64,000 nt of DNA. Origin: Bactrocera neohumeralis. Taxonomy: Eukaryota > Arthropoda > Insecta > Diptera > Tephritidae. The stretch is from NCBI RefSeq assembly GCF_024586455.1, contig NW_026089624.1:10569341-10633340 (forward strand). The letters run 5' to 3'. Below, in pieces: positions 11,415 through 21,761 of this stretch; positions within the stretch are counted from its first letter, which is position 1, and each line of letters begins with the position of its first letter. The notes under the pieces are model-generated. The model searched no databases and was not told the origin of the DNA. It saw nothing but the letters and a program-made list of their open reading frames with translations. Position numbers and translations under genes: made by a program.

Positions 11415-12643
11415 ATGCAATCTGATAAATCCAAAGAGGATAAACCAAGAACACCTCAATTATTGGAAATTCCAAAAATGGCTGAAAGCGTGAACAATCT
11501 CTGGGCTCGCCTTCTGGCAGCGTACGATACAGTACTAGATACTGACGGCGCAGAACTCCCAGAAAACGCAAAAGCTTCGGCGACAGCCAAGTGTGATAAC
11601 TGCCGCGATCAGTATGAGTTAACAAAGGGAATGATAACTGAACAAATAAGTTTAGTAAGGCCATGTAGAGCCACTACTCCTCCTCCCAGAGTAGTTACAA
11701 CACCAAAAGAACACCTTGATAAAGGCATGTATCTCAAAGTACCAGCTTGTGATACTGAAGTTTTCAATGGATGTTATGACCAGTGGCCGTCCTTCCGGGA
11801 CTTGTTCACTGCCGTTTATATAAACCATCCTAAACTTTCACAAGCACAAAAGCTATACCATCTCAGGTATAAAACAAAAAGGGGAAGCAGGCAGTATCGT
11901 CAAGCAATTCGCTTTAAATGACGAAAATTTTAAACTGGCTTGGGAAGCACTTGTCGAAAGGTACGAAAATGAAAGGGTTATGATAGAAAACCCAATAAAA
12001 ACTTTATTGCATTTGCCAAAAATCCAACAAGAAACTAGCCAGGAATTTCAAAACTTACACTCCAGAGTGACCAATTGTTTATCAGTGTTAAAAACACAAA
12101 ATATCTTCACAGAATCGTGGGACCCTATTATAGTAACCATTTGCGCAGAAACTCTGCCTGATGCTGCGTTACTACGATGGGAACAATCACTAGTGGAAAG
12201 AAAAATAATGCCCACCTGGCAACACTGCTCAATACGAGATAGCTGAGCGAATAGACAAAAAAACTATAAAGCCCAAAAGTCATCACAATGACTCAAGTAA
12301 AAACTTGTTCAAACCCCATGCCAGTAATAACATACAATATAATAGACACGCTAATAGAAGTCACACTTTCGTGTCAAACCAAACAAATAAATGGCAACCA
12401 TTATGTGAAATTTGTAAGGGAGGTCATAACATAAGATCTTGCGAGAAATTTAAAAAATTATCCGTTTCTGACAGAAACAATCTTGTCAGGCAACATAAAC
12501 TTTGAATCAACTGTCTGTCGAATGCTCATACGACAAAAGACTGTGAAAGCAAATTTAGTTGTGTGTACTGTCAACGAAGACATCACTCATTGCTTCATAT
12601 TACAAATTTTCAAAATATTAAGCAAAATCAATTTCATAAAACC
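11415..12643 (+). pseudogene. BEL-1 gag, frameshifted
   Basis: Gag forms the particle that packages the element RNA. The first block (11415-11921) includes VFNGCYDQWPSFRDLFTAVY, typical of the BEL/Pao gag core (DUF1759-type). The frame then shifts near 11880 and again near 12237. A zinc-knuckle module follows at about 12395-12605: CEIC...H...C, then a C-x2-C...H...C pair ending in HHSLLH. A TGA at 12503-12505 interrupts this module. The protein is therefore broken at three places in this copy. The start ATG at 11415 is the first in frame; an upstream spliced exon cannot be excluded. Confidence 0.85.
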
Positions 12644-12736
12644 ACCGGGTTAGTCACTACAACCAAAAGTGATAATCCCGAAATCTCAAATCCCGAAAAA
12701 AGGGAAGAACAACCATGCTGCTCTAAAGCAGCAAAA

Positions 12737-13640
12737 ATTCAAGCTCTTCATTCCGAAAATGAAAGCAAAATTCTTTTACCCACTGCGGTCATCACCATAG
12801 AACATAAGGGTGATTTGTTCAAACTAAGAGCACTAATAGATCAAGGATCTCAAAGATCCTTTATATCATCAAAGGCTCAAAATTGGCTAAAATTGCCTGT
12901 CAAAAATTCAAATTTCCAAATTTCAGGAATGGGCGGAAGAATTATACAAAATTCAAACAAAATTTGCCCAATTACTATAGTCTCCCCAAACGCGGATATA
13001 AGAATAGATGCACAAGCCATCGTTCTACCGCAACTCACAAATTTGCTTCCAAGCTGTGAAGTAAATAAAAAGCAATGGGAAAAACGCTCATATCTCAAAT
13101 TAGCAGATCCCAACTGCCATACCCCATCACAAATCGATTTGTTATTAGGTAGTGACTTAATACCTCAAATAATTCTTGAAGGTATAGAAAAAATATCCAA
13201 TAAATTGTTAGCCCAAAATACAATCTTTGGGTGGATATTAAGTGGCCAAGTCACAGAGAAAATTAATTCTTTTACAACTGAAGTTGAAAATATTTAAATG
13301 ATGAAGTCAAAAATTTCTGGGAAGTAGAAGAATTACCTCAGACTAATCAACTTTCAGAAGAAGATCAGGCATGCGAAGCCTATTACAAGTCCACAACAAC
13401 AAGAAACGAACATGGTCGTTATGTTGTGCGACTACCATTGAAACCAACTTTTCCTGAAACCATAGCTCTAGGCCACTCTAGAATATCAGCAGTCCAGCAA
13501 TTTCTAAGCCTGGAAAAAAGCCTGATGAAAAAAAGTGAGCTTAAATCAGCATTAGATAATGTGATGGACGAATATCTAGACCTCAATCATATGGAAGAAG
13601 CTGCACCATATGAAAAGGGAAAGCAAAGTTGGTCGAAAGA
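12737..13640 (+). pseudogene. BEL-1 protease and linker to RT, broken
   Basis: The retropepsin-like domain of BEL/Pao elements matures the polyprotein. The active-site segment is ALIDQGSQRSFI (about 12829-12864), with the DQG variant common in this superfamily, and LLLGSDLIP follows (about 13141-13165). The frame ends at a TAA at 13295-13297, then resumes in another frame through QQFLSLEKS (about 13495) and a YLDLNHMEEA segment (about 13570-13605), which in relatives sits just before the reverse transcriptase. Here it is joined directly to integrase sequence, so RT and RNase H are missing. Confidence 0.82.
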
Positions 13641-14819
13641 CGACCACTCGAAAAGGGAAGCTCTCTTCTCGTTTTAAATCCATTCTTGGACGCTAAGGGA
13701 TTAATAAGGGCAAATGGAAGATTAGCGAATTCCAGCCTCAGTTACAACGAACGGCATCCCATTATTATACCTGAGAAATCCCGTTTTACACCGTTTACGT
13801 TTTTTAAAAAGACGATTTTTATGTGTAAACAATGTACCTTGTACAAATATAAAATGCGTACGCAGATCATGGCAGCTTTACCACCTGAACGCTGCAATTA
13901 TGCTCTACCTTTTACTATTACTGGGGTTGATTTTGCTGGACCTTTCCAGATAAAGGCCTCGATGTTAAGGTCTTCTTCCTTTAGAAAAGGGTATGTGGCT
14001 GTTTTTGTACGTTTTACGACAAAGGCAGTACACCTCGAGCTTTTTTCAGATCTGACAACTGCGGCTTTCCTCGCAGCATTTGCACGTTTTGTCGGACGAC
14101 GCGGATTTCCATCAAAGATCATGAGCGACAATGGAAAAAACTTTATCGGAGCTCAACGAGCCACTGAGAGGGAGTTCATAAACTTTATGAAAGAAGTATC
14201 CCCTGAAATTGTTAAAAAATATTCACCCCAAGGGATCGATTGGCAGTTTATACCTCCATGTTCTCCACACATGTGTGGACTTTGGGAATCAGCAGTAAAA
14301 AGCTTTAAGTCCCATTTAAAGAAAACGGCTGGTAATCATAAATTCAATTATGAGGAGTTTACTACACTACTCACTCGTATCGAAGCCGTATTAAATTCAA
14401 GACCTATATCACCACTCTCGCAAGATCCCTCCGATTTCACAGCTCTTACACCTGGACACTTCCTCAGAGGAGCTCCTCTTTTCGCAATACCTGAGACAGA
14501 AGGAGACTCACTCACTTTAATAAATCGATGGGAAAGAATCAAGATTCAACATCATGAATTCAGCCACAGATGGAAGGAGGACTATCTTAAAGATCTCCAT
14601 AAGAGATATCGATGGAAAACGATCCAGAAGGAACCCAGTACAGGCGAATGTGTCATCATACAGGACGAATGCCTTCCCCCAACCGAATGGCGACTCGGCC
14701 GCATTGAAAAGGTACATCGGGGACGAGATGGTCATATTAGAGTGGTAGATGTACGAACACAAACTGGCATACTAACTCGACCGTTGGTAAAATTGTGTTT
14801 CCTTCCGACCACCGAATAA
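13629..14819 (+). pseudogene. BEL-1 integrase, truncated at N-terminus
   Basis: The integrase inserts the element cDNA. The open frame of 396 codons has a start of the GLIRANGRLANS type, a shortened zinc-binding region in which the HHCC histidines are deleted and CKQC remains, then the DDE core. D is in GVDFAGPF (about 13925), the second D in MSDNGKNFIGA (about 14120), and E in GLWESAVKSF (about 14280). A C-terminal segment similar to GRIEKVHRGRDGHIRVVDVR ends near 14770. The frame begins at the deletion junction, so the ATG at 13629 is not a natural start. The core triad is intact but the HHCC domain is not. Confidence 0.85.
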
Positions 14820-15110
14820 CTAATTACACAAACTCCGCGAAATCAAACGCATAAAATAAAATAAAATAACAAAAAAAAAAAAAAAATAATTATTATTAAA
14901 ATTAATCCGTTTAATCCTAAGTACTACCGTTATACAAACGATACATGCAAACCTAAAACCAATGAGCGATAACAATTAAACCGTAAAAAAAAAAAATATG
15001 TATAGTATATGATGATATATGTATCTATCTGTAAAACAAGTACCCAATTACATAATTCAACACATGAACCATACAATGTTCTAATATAGTATATTCCTAT
15101 TCCAATAGAA

Positions 15111-15719
15111 ATGGACATAGAAGACATCCAACTTACTCCCAAGACTGTGAAGTCCGCCATTGCTGCACCTAGAGCATCAGCTCCACCCATCGCCGCACCA
15201 AGGACACGAAGAGTCTTGAGTCCGCCAACGCAATCATCTGTTGCAAAACCCAGGGATGCATATGAAGATCCATTTGAGGAAAATTTGCCTCCACGATGCA
15301 GCTTATGCCATCGACCCCACGTTCTGAAGAGGTGCACTATCTTCAACAGCATGAAGCCAGCTCAACGCCAAGAGATCGCTCGCGCACACGGCCATTGCAT
15401 GAATTGCTTGGCAGACTCCCACACCACATTCGAATGTCCAACCGACGAGTTATGCCAATACTGTCAACGCCCTCATCATACACTGTTTCATCGATTCCCT
15501 CGTCGAGTCGATCCTCCAGCAATCCACACAAATAACAGACACAGACAACACGAGGATCCTGTCCAGCTCCGAAGAGGGCACCATTCCAAACACACCAGGG
15601 GAGCGCACTCACGACCACCTGCACCAAACTACGGTCATCGTAATCCACCCCGCAGACCCACTGGACTGAACGCCGTAGTGAGCACTCTGCAACGGTTGCA
15701 ACGTCTTCTAGGCGATTAA
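15111..15719 (+). CDS. BEL-1 ORF3: intact zinc-knuckle protein (202 aa)
   Basis: This is a complete frame from ATG to TAA located between integrase and the 3' LTR, where env would sit in env-bearing elements. Residues about 65-130 hold three cysteine/histidine clusters: CSLCHRPHVLKRC, CMNCLADSHTTFEC and CQYCQRPHHTLFH. Their order and spacing match the gag zinc-knuckle module of the same element near 12400-12600. The N-terminus is Ala/Pro-rich, and the C-terminus is Arg/His/Pro-rich and ends with a leucine-containing segment. The sequence just before the ATG, ttcctattccaatag (to 15108), resembles a splice acceptor, so it may be expressed from a spliced RNA. It is likely a duplicated gag-derived nucleic-acid-binding protein; its role is unknown. 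It is unbroken while gag and pol are broken. Confidence 0.7.
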   Translation: MDIEDIQLTPKTVKSAIAAPRASAPPIAAPRTRRVLSPPTQSSVAKPRDAYEDPFEENLPPRCSLCHRPHVLKRCTIFNSMKPAQRQEIARAHGHCMNCLADSHTTFECPTDELCQYCQRPHHTLFHRFPRRVDPPAIHTNNRHRQHEDPVQLRRGHHSKHTRGAHSRPPAPNYGHRNPPRRPTGLNAVVSTLQRLQRLLGD

Positions 15720-15738
15720 TCCGCCTAGGGGGCCGGGA

Positions 15739-16356
15739 TGTTTATGCGACATCTGGTCGTGAGATATTTTGCTACGCCGCGCATATCATCCTCACAGCAC
15801 TCATCACACACAATCCACACCCAACATACTAAAGGTCACATAACCCAATACAACACAACATGTCATCCACACAAACACAGCTACACATCATACCAACCAC
15901 ACTACACACCAACACTTCGCCGTTTTCACCACTCACAACCGATACAAAAGGATTGGTCACATCGGAATGAGCGCCTTTTTTCGTTTTACCCGTGACCGCT
16001 AAGGTTTTTCGCCATCGAGACGTTCGTCGACACATCGCTCTACAAGTTTAAAAATCATTAAGTTAAACCAAAGTGCCAGTGGAATTTGAACATTTGTTGT
16101 GAAAAGAAAAAAGAGAAAATAAATACAAAAACCATTCATTTGAAAGTGAAATACTTCTTTTCTTTATTTCAAAGAAAATTTGCTAACTAAAAAATTCCAG
16201 GTGCAAGTGCAAGTGCAACAAGTGAGTATATCACCGACATCCGGGTAAACAAAAGGTTTGCAATTAAACAAGTGCAAGTGCAACAAGTGTAAGTGCAAGT
16301 GCAACAAGTGAGTATATCACCAACATCCGGGAGAACAAAAGGTTTGCAATTAAACA
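15739..16356 (+). repeat. BEL-1 3' LTR (618 bp) with polypurine tract
   Basis: Preceded by the purine-rich aggggg-ccggga (15727-15738). It matches the 5' LTR but is 86 bp longer, because the tail containing gtgcaagtgcaacaagtg...tttgcaattaaaca is tandemly repeated. It ends CA at 16356, followed by agata. Confidence 0.9.
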
Positions 16357-18057
16357 AGATATTTGTAATTAGTTAAAAATAAAAATATAATATGGTACAT
16401 AAGCGACCGCGGATACTTAAACGAGTCGTACTTAAAACAATAATTTCTATGTATTACAAAAAATAAACCGTGAGATGTAGCAAGATATTATATAGGCTGT
16501 TAAGAGTGATGGAAAGGGATTTGATTTTCATTTAAGCGGAGTACTACTTAGCCGGGCTTGACTGTACACATGAATCAGAGGAGTATTGAATATTTTCTTT
16601 GAAACATTTCTTGAATTGAAAATCGACAAATAAACTATGTTGTCAATTTTATTCTAATATATTTTAATACTTATTTTTGCGGGGTCGCCGCATTTTCCTT
16701 CTCATACATTTCAGAAATATATTAAATTTATGATTTTTAGCTTTTGATATCGTCGCGAAAAGACGCTTGTAGGCAAGGCATGCTCGGGGAGATGTAATGG
16801 CGTCTGCTTTTATGAATGAATCGAATATGCTTTTTGAAAGTACGTTTGCGTTCATGAATGAAAATTTTGTTGTTGTGTAATGTACTATAAATTTTGACGT
16901 CGGCAATTTGGCTGCCATATTGGTTTCTGATGCTTTTTCCAACGATTGTTATTTTTGTAGAACAATATTTGTAATTTTTGCGGGTGACATATCCACATGT
17001 GAACGCATGTAAGTATGTATGTTGTGTATGCATTGTTTGTGTGGGAATGTCATACGCACATATTTACATGTGGACTCATACTGTAAGTATGTAAGATGAT
17101 TTTTGAGACTATTGTTGTTTTTCCAGAAGAATGTTTGTATTTTTTGATTTACATGCGTACGCATATGTATATTAATTGTGTGAGAATGTCATACATATAT
17201 ATGTATGTACGTAAATATAGAGAAGCGCGCGCTTTTTATATTACTGATAAATGATTATATCTTGATTTGAAATTGATTTGTACTTACATACATACATATC
17301 TGCAGGATAGATGCGTATGAAAGTTTTAAATGATAAAAGGTGTGATTTACATATGTATATTATTATTGTAATATATTATGTTTTTAGGATATTACGATAA
17401 TATATCATATATGTACATATATGTATATCATATATACATGTATATGAAATTATGTTATATTATTAAAGATAAGAAATATTTAAAAAGTAGCTTTTATTTG
17501 GACATTAACTACAAATATTACCTTGAAAATAGCATAATTAAATAATAATGTTATCAAGTTTGCATGAATTCACAAAAATTCGCAAAATGATATTCATATC
17601 AATTGATATGTAAACGTATAAAAATATAAGCAAAAGAGCAACATACATACATCTGTAATAGCAATGTATATTTCTGAGCATAATTTTCATTGAATGCTCA
17701 GCTCTGTTCACGCATCACTGTTAAAATGTCTACTTTTCAGCCTAAAGTGGTGAAATCCACTAATAGAATTTTGTTAGCTCTTGACAGTTCACACGCCTGT
17801 CCGCAATTGAACCTTCTCTATATTATACGTTCTCTGTTGAACATACAAGCGATTCCCTGGTTGAAAGCAAAAATTTAAACAAGCAAAACGAAATTCTTTA
17901 CATTCGTTGGGAGTGTAATCGTGGGCATGCATACATATATTTATGTCTCTTCATATTCTCTGCTGCATGCCACGTCATCATATGCCGAAAATATATATAT
18001 TTATTTCTCTTCACAGCGTGAATTCTGTGGTAGTGAGGTGAATTCTTTACTACAAAT
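16357..18057. other. Unassigned AT-rich DNA
   Basis: No gene supported. There are several acatacatatgtatgt-like microsatellites (about 16980-17470). A 92-codon minus-strand frame (16664-16942) has no recognisable motif and is probably chance. Confidence 0.5.
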
Positions 18058-18419
18058 CAGTGGTCGGCATTTCTTAGCACAATTGTGCAAACTAACTTCA
18101 CACGTACGCTTACGCTCTATCGTTCAGTCGTTGTCGAGCCACCAACGAATTAACATTATGCAAGACTATAGCGCAAAACCAAATATGCCCTGCGAGAAAT
18201 ATTTTATGATTCTAAATGCCTTTGATGCCATGCAATGCCTTTTATGTTCCAAGTCTTTTAAAGATAATAGGGAATATATCCTTAAAAGACATTTTGTTAA
18301 TTTTCATTATACTATTAATTATTTAAATTAGATGCTTAGTTTTAATTCCAATTTCTCACTGGGCTACTTTTTTTTCGTGCTCACCAACACACTGACAGAT
18401 CCTCTCATGCCGACCACTG
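18058..18419 (+). mobile_element. 362-bp hAT-like element, copy B
   Basis: Starts CAGTGGTCGGCAT at 18058 and ends ATGCCGACCACTG at 18419. It is flanked by a perfect 8-bp duplication ctacaaat (18050-18057 and 18420-18427), the hAT hallmark. It has the same length as copy A and high similarity throughout. Confidence 0.92.
18059..18331 (+). CDS. BED-like zinc-finger ORF of hAT copy B
   Basis: The frame is open across the left terminal repeat and ends at TAG 18329-18331. It carries the CLLC...KRHFVNFH finger as in copy A, and the two peptides differ by only a handful of residues. No transposase catalytic region follows. The frame also continues open upstream into flanking DNA to 17921, which is probably fortuitous. 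It may be a relic of the first transposase exon, or a selected DNA-binding peptide that could compete for element ends; the sequence alone cannot decide. Confidence 0.5.
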   Translation, partial: SGRHFLAQLCKLTSHVRLRSIVQSLSSHQRINIMQDYSAKPNMPCEKYFMILNAFDAMQCLLCSKSFKDNREYILKRHFVNFHYTINYLN

Positions 18420-18474
18420 CTACAAATGTAACAAATGTTCGCTGTCGAACCTGCACCTCCTCTATGCTTTAAGT

Positions 18475-18560
18475 TCTCTGCTTTACTCTCATTCTCTCTC
18501 TCACTCTCTCTCTCTCGCACTCTATATTTCTCTGTTGCTCTTCTCCTTCCGAGTTGCGTT
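18475..18560. repeat. TC-rich low-complexity tract
   Basis: Runs of ctctct with interruptions such as cactctct; a pyrimidine microsatellite. Confidence 0.85.
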
Positions 18561-18853
18561 AATAGTTCAACGCTATTCCCCCTCCACTGAAGCGTAAAAC
18601 GTTTAACACAACCTTTTCCGAAGTCGCCTAAGAAGTTTCACTTCAATAATTTTAATTTTATTTCTCTTTAATTTTATTTTTTAATTTTTAAATAAATTAA
18701 TATTTCAAATATTATTTATATTTATTTCGACTATTACAAAGTGAAGATGTGCCAAATGAACTTCATTTCTTCAAAGAAAATTGATGACCTTCATGAAATA
18801 TGCATATTCGTTATCATTTCCATATATACCAATAGAATTTGTTATGGCATATA

Positions 18854-19471
18854 CACCCAACTTTTTTTTTACACGGTTTCTTTTTACACGGATTTGAAGT
18901 TACACGATTAAATTTTTTTTTTGTAAAAAAGTCGACGGCGCAAGACCTTTCGGAAAGTATAGTCCGACAATTCAAAACTCTATTACCGGACGAAAGTCAC
19001 CATTGGATAATTTGATGAATATCTCCTGTAATATTACCGACTTTAGTCCAGTTCATCGTGCGCTTCAACAAGTGCGCTTATTATCAAGTAGCGACGAATA
19101 ATTATGTTGCTATGTCAATATTTTTTTCTTTTTTTCTGTTCAAATCTTTTTGTTCTTAATACTGGATTAACAGATTTCTTTTGTTTTTTGCTTACTCTAC
19201 CAATTTTTCACCTGTATGAATTATGTATTTTAAGTTTTAATGCTCAATAAAATACAGTGTGTATGCATATTTGATATTGTATAGTTTTCAAAATTTTTTA
19301 CACGGTTATTCGAAGTAAATATACTTAGTTCGTTATTTCATCTAACACGGTTTTCAGATGACATGGAACGTATCCCCATTTTACTATGTATAGGAAACGC
19401 ATCTTTTTTACACGGTTTTTTTACACAGATTTCTGAGGAACGTATCTACCGTGTAAAAAAAGAGTAGAGTG
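18854..19471. mobile_element. 618-bp pogo-like Tc1/mariner-superfamily element with TA duplication
   Basis: The left end is cacccaac followed by a T-run and acacggt. The right end, accgtgtaaaaaaagag-tagagtg, is its approximate reverse complement. Both ends abut TA (18852-18853 and 19472-19473). The motif tttttacacgg recurs subterminally on both sides. Assignment to the pogo branch rests on TA targeting and a C-terminal coding remnant, and is tentative. Confidence 0.6.
18961..19101 (+). pseudogene. C-terminal transposase remnant (pogo-like, tentative)
   Basis: Forty-six codons starting SPTIQNSITG and ending at TAA 19099-19101 with SPVHRALQQVRLLSSSDE. Pogo/Tigger-type transposases often end in such an acidic tail after an L-x-x-V-R-R/L pattern. 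It has no start and no catalytic domain, so it is a leftover of a deletion derivative. I would not assign it without its position inside a TA-flanked inverted-repeat element. Confidence 0.4.
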
Positions 19472-19640
19472 TACTTATATTATTTCTTTGGCACATATGT
19501 CTGTATGTTTACGAAAGCATATGCAAGCCACATACATACATACATATGTACATACATTCATAATAACAAGTGTGTTGTGCAACAAGTTCAAAAAAGAAAT
19601 GGATAACCAAGAAAAGTGAGTAATTATGCAAATCTAATAA

Positions 19641-20056
19641 ATGGGGTGATCAAATTGAAAGTAATTTATACTTCGCGGGTTTTTCGAATCGGTCAGTTCT
19701 TTTCTGTAAGCTGGTAGTACTGTTAGTGACATCTATGCTAAATTTCACGTCAAAATATTCATTAGTATTTGAGATACGCGTCGTTTCGTCAGGCTCTAAA
19801 AGTGAATTCTTTGATTTTTACTATGTCTGAATTTATTGAACAAAGAAGTGCGATAATGCACGATCTCATACTGCATTGGTTATTCGTAATCATTTCGCCA
19901 TATTTTCAACTAATGTCGTGCCGCAACCACCGCATTCGCCTGATTTACTTTCGTGTAACTTCTGGTAATTCGTTGGCATAAGTATATTGCAGCGGGAGAG
20001 GAATTACTTTGAAGGAAATGAAATCGACAAAATTCACCTTTCAATTTGATTACAGT
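19641..20056 (+). mobile_element. Deletion-derived mariner element
   Basis: The ends gtgatcaaattgaaagtaa (from 19646) and the complement of ttcacctttcaatttgattac (to about 20053) form inverted repeats. The internal coding is the beginning and end of a mariner transposase with the middle deleted. Exact termini and the TA duplication could not be fixed. Confidence 0.75.
19823..19965 (+). pseudogene. Mariner transposase remnant
   Basis: It starts MSEFIEQRSAI, the characteristic N-terminus of one mariner group, and then jumps to the end of the catalytic domain. In another frame VPQPPHSPDLLSCNFW (about 19915-19965) is the region of the third catalytic aspartate. About four fifths of a normal 345-residue protein, including the first two catalytic aspartates, is absent. 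A frameshift also separates the two pieces. Confidence 0.78.
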
Positions 20057-20718
20057 AGTATGTATACTAATTTCACTTATTTTTAACATTCCAAAATGTG
20101 AAAGAACAACTCAGGAGCATCTGCAGCATTACAGGGTATTATTTCAACATAAAAATATTTTTATGCGGGCATGTGTTAAATACATACAAACATATTAACA
20201 AATAAAATTTTGTCTGAATTATTTGAACATAAATATGTATATGTATATATATGTATAATGTATCTTTTTATTCATACTTAGAAGGAAGCAAAATGTACAA
20301 ACACCGTAAGTTACATATTTATTGTAATAGACAAATACTTATATTTATAATAGATAACGCATTTGGAAGAATAGTTCCTCCATTCTATTTCAATAAAATA
20401 ATTGAAAATATCTTTTAAAATGTTGAAATTACCAGGTATTAAATTAGGTGTTTCTAATGCAGTTTGATACCCTGAAGTCAAATCTGAAAAATTAATTTTT
20501 CTGTCACCCATAGATGTTCTGTAACCTGCGGCTTAAGATTTTACAATATTTAAAATTTCATTATATAGCATCATTTCATATTTTCATAAGATCAGCGATT
20601 TATCCGGTCTGAATCGGTTTCGTGTTCTATGTTTGGATAGCAAAACGTTTTTAAATTCACATTATTTTACGTTTGAAATTTCAGATTTTTAGGTACAATG
20701 CCTAACCGGTGAGTAAAT
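20057..20718. other. Unassigned AT-rich DNA
   Basis: No gene supported. A minus-strand frame (20311-20511, 66 codons, starting MGDRKINFSDLTSGYQT) looks more protein-like than its surroundings but matches nothing I recognise. Confidence 0.4.
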
Positions 20719-21199
20719 AGTGCCAACAGTTTTTGTTATGTGTGCAGAGAACTAACTTTTAAATCGCAAAAATGTAATTTTACTCCGTTTGAGCTAAAAG
20801 CTTATGAACTGTATTTTGGTGTTAAAGTTGGGAACCAAGACAAAGCATGGGTCCTTCATATCTGTTGTAAAACTTGTGGCGCATTGTTAACAGCTTGATT
20901 AAAAGGTTCGAATCGTAAAATGCCCTGAAATACGAACCAAGAGTGCCTTTAAAAGCGTTGTTAAAAATTTTCTTCGAAATGTGAAAGCTGATAATTACAA
21001 AGGTCTTGTGACTGAACTACTTACTACCTATAAAAATGGATTGCAACATGTCCCTTAAAATTAAATTTCTGGACTCCTGGGTTTTTTCCCCGAAAATTTA
21101 GGGAACGTAAGTGACAAACGGTTCCACCAAGCCATATCTGCCATGGAGAAACGATACCAAGGCAAGTGGAGTGCCAGTTTGCTTGCCGATTACTGCTAG
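20719..21199 (+). pseudogene. Fragment of a multicopy insect gene family of unknown function
   Basis: Two collinear pieces are visible. The N-terminal piece (20719-20900) contains SFCYVC and HICCKTCGALL, a zinc-binding-like C-x2-C...C-x2-C arrangement. The C-terminal piece (about 20955-21199) contains NFLRNVKADNYKGLV and, after a TAA, LGFFPENLGNVSDKRFHQ and ISAMEKRYQGKWS. I recognise this as a protein family repeated in many arthropod genomes and suspected to be transposon-borne, though no catalytic domain is seen here. The middle of the protein is deleted and there are three in-frame stops, so it is a relic. A MITE pair begins 20 bases further on. Confidence 0.55.
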
Positions 21200-21218
21200 A
21201 CATTGCTGTATCCGTTAA

Positions 21219-21758
21219 TACCATGTTCAGACCGAAAATTTAAAAGATTAGATTGTATTTAAGCATTTCATAACCCAACAGTGTTCCTACTGCCGTTGGA
21301 AAGATCAAAAAACAGCTGTTATTGTCATTCAAGAATTCACATCGCTTAATATTTATCAAAAGAAAAGATTGTCATATAGTATTTTAAAATAAAAAGACGG
21401 TTTTTTTAATATTTTCCATATAATAGAAATAATAGATGCATTTTTCCATTTGTTTAGTAGATTTTCAGATGGAATTATATTCATTGCTTTAAAAAAAATT
21501 TGTTTGTTTACATTTTTTTCCTTTTGTAGTGTCTAAATCAGCTGTCATAATGTAACAGATTTCCAGTGCTGACAAATAGATTGCGCAAAATCAGAGTCGC
21601 ACAGAGAGATTTAGCGTGGATCAGTTTCAAATCATTTCAATGAAGTGATTTGGAACTGTCATTTTTGTATGGCGAAATCTTGATAAATTTTTAAGATTAG
21701 TGGGATAATCCATTCAACAGCCGAAATCGTGTGATTAAGTGTCGGTCTGAACATGGTA
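21219..21758. mobile_element. 540-bp MITE with TAA duplication (Harbinger-like)
   Basis: The terminal inverted repeats are TACCATGTTCAGACCGA (from 21219) and its complement ending at 21758. TAA flanks both sides (21216-21218 and 21759-21761). Three-base TAA duplications fit the PIF/Harbinger superfamily. No coding is seen. Confidence 0.78.
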
Positions 21759-21761
21759 TAA

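Larger units (their letters stand above)
8393..16356 (+). mobile_element. BEL-1: BEL/Pao LTR retrotransposon with RT/RNase H deleted
   Basis: Both LTRs begin TGTTTATGCGACATC and end ...AATTAAACA, and the element is flanked by the 5-bp duplication agata (8388-8392 and 16357-16361). Gag, DQG-type protease and integrase blocks are of BEL/Pao type. Between the end of the protease/linker and the integrase N-terminus there is no reverse transcriptase or RNase H, so the copy is deletion-derived. It carries an unusual intact zinc-knuckle ORF after integrase. A 362-bp hAT element (10173-10534) is inserted in the leader. Confidence 0.92.

Noticed and set aside
16664..17033. Overlapping minus-strand frames of about 92-98 codons
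   Set aside because: Low complexity, no motif, overlapping in two frames, in microsatellite-rich DNA.
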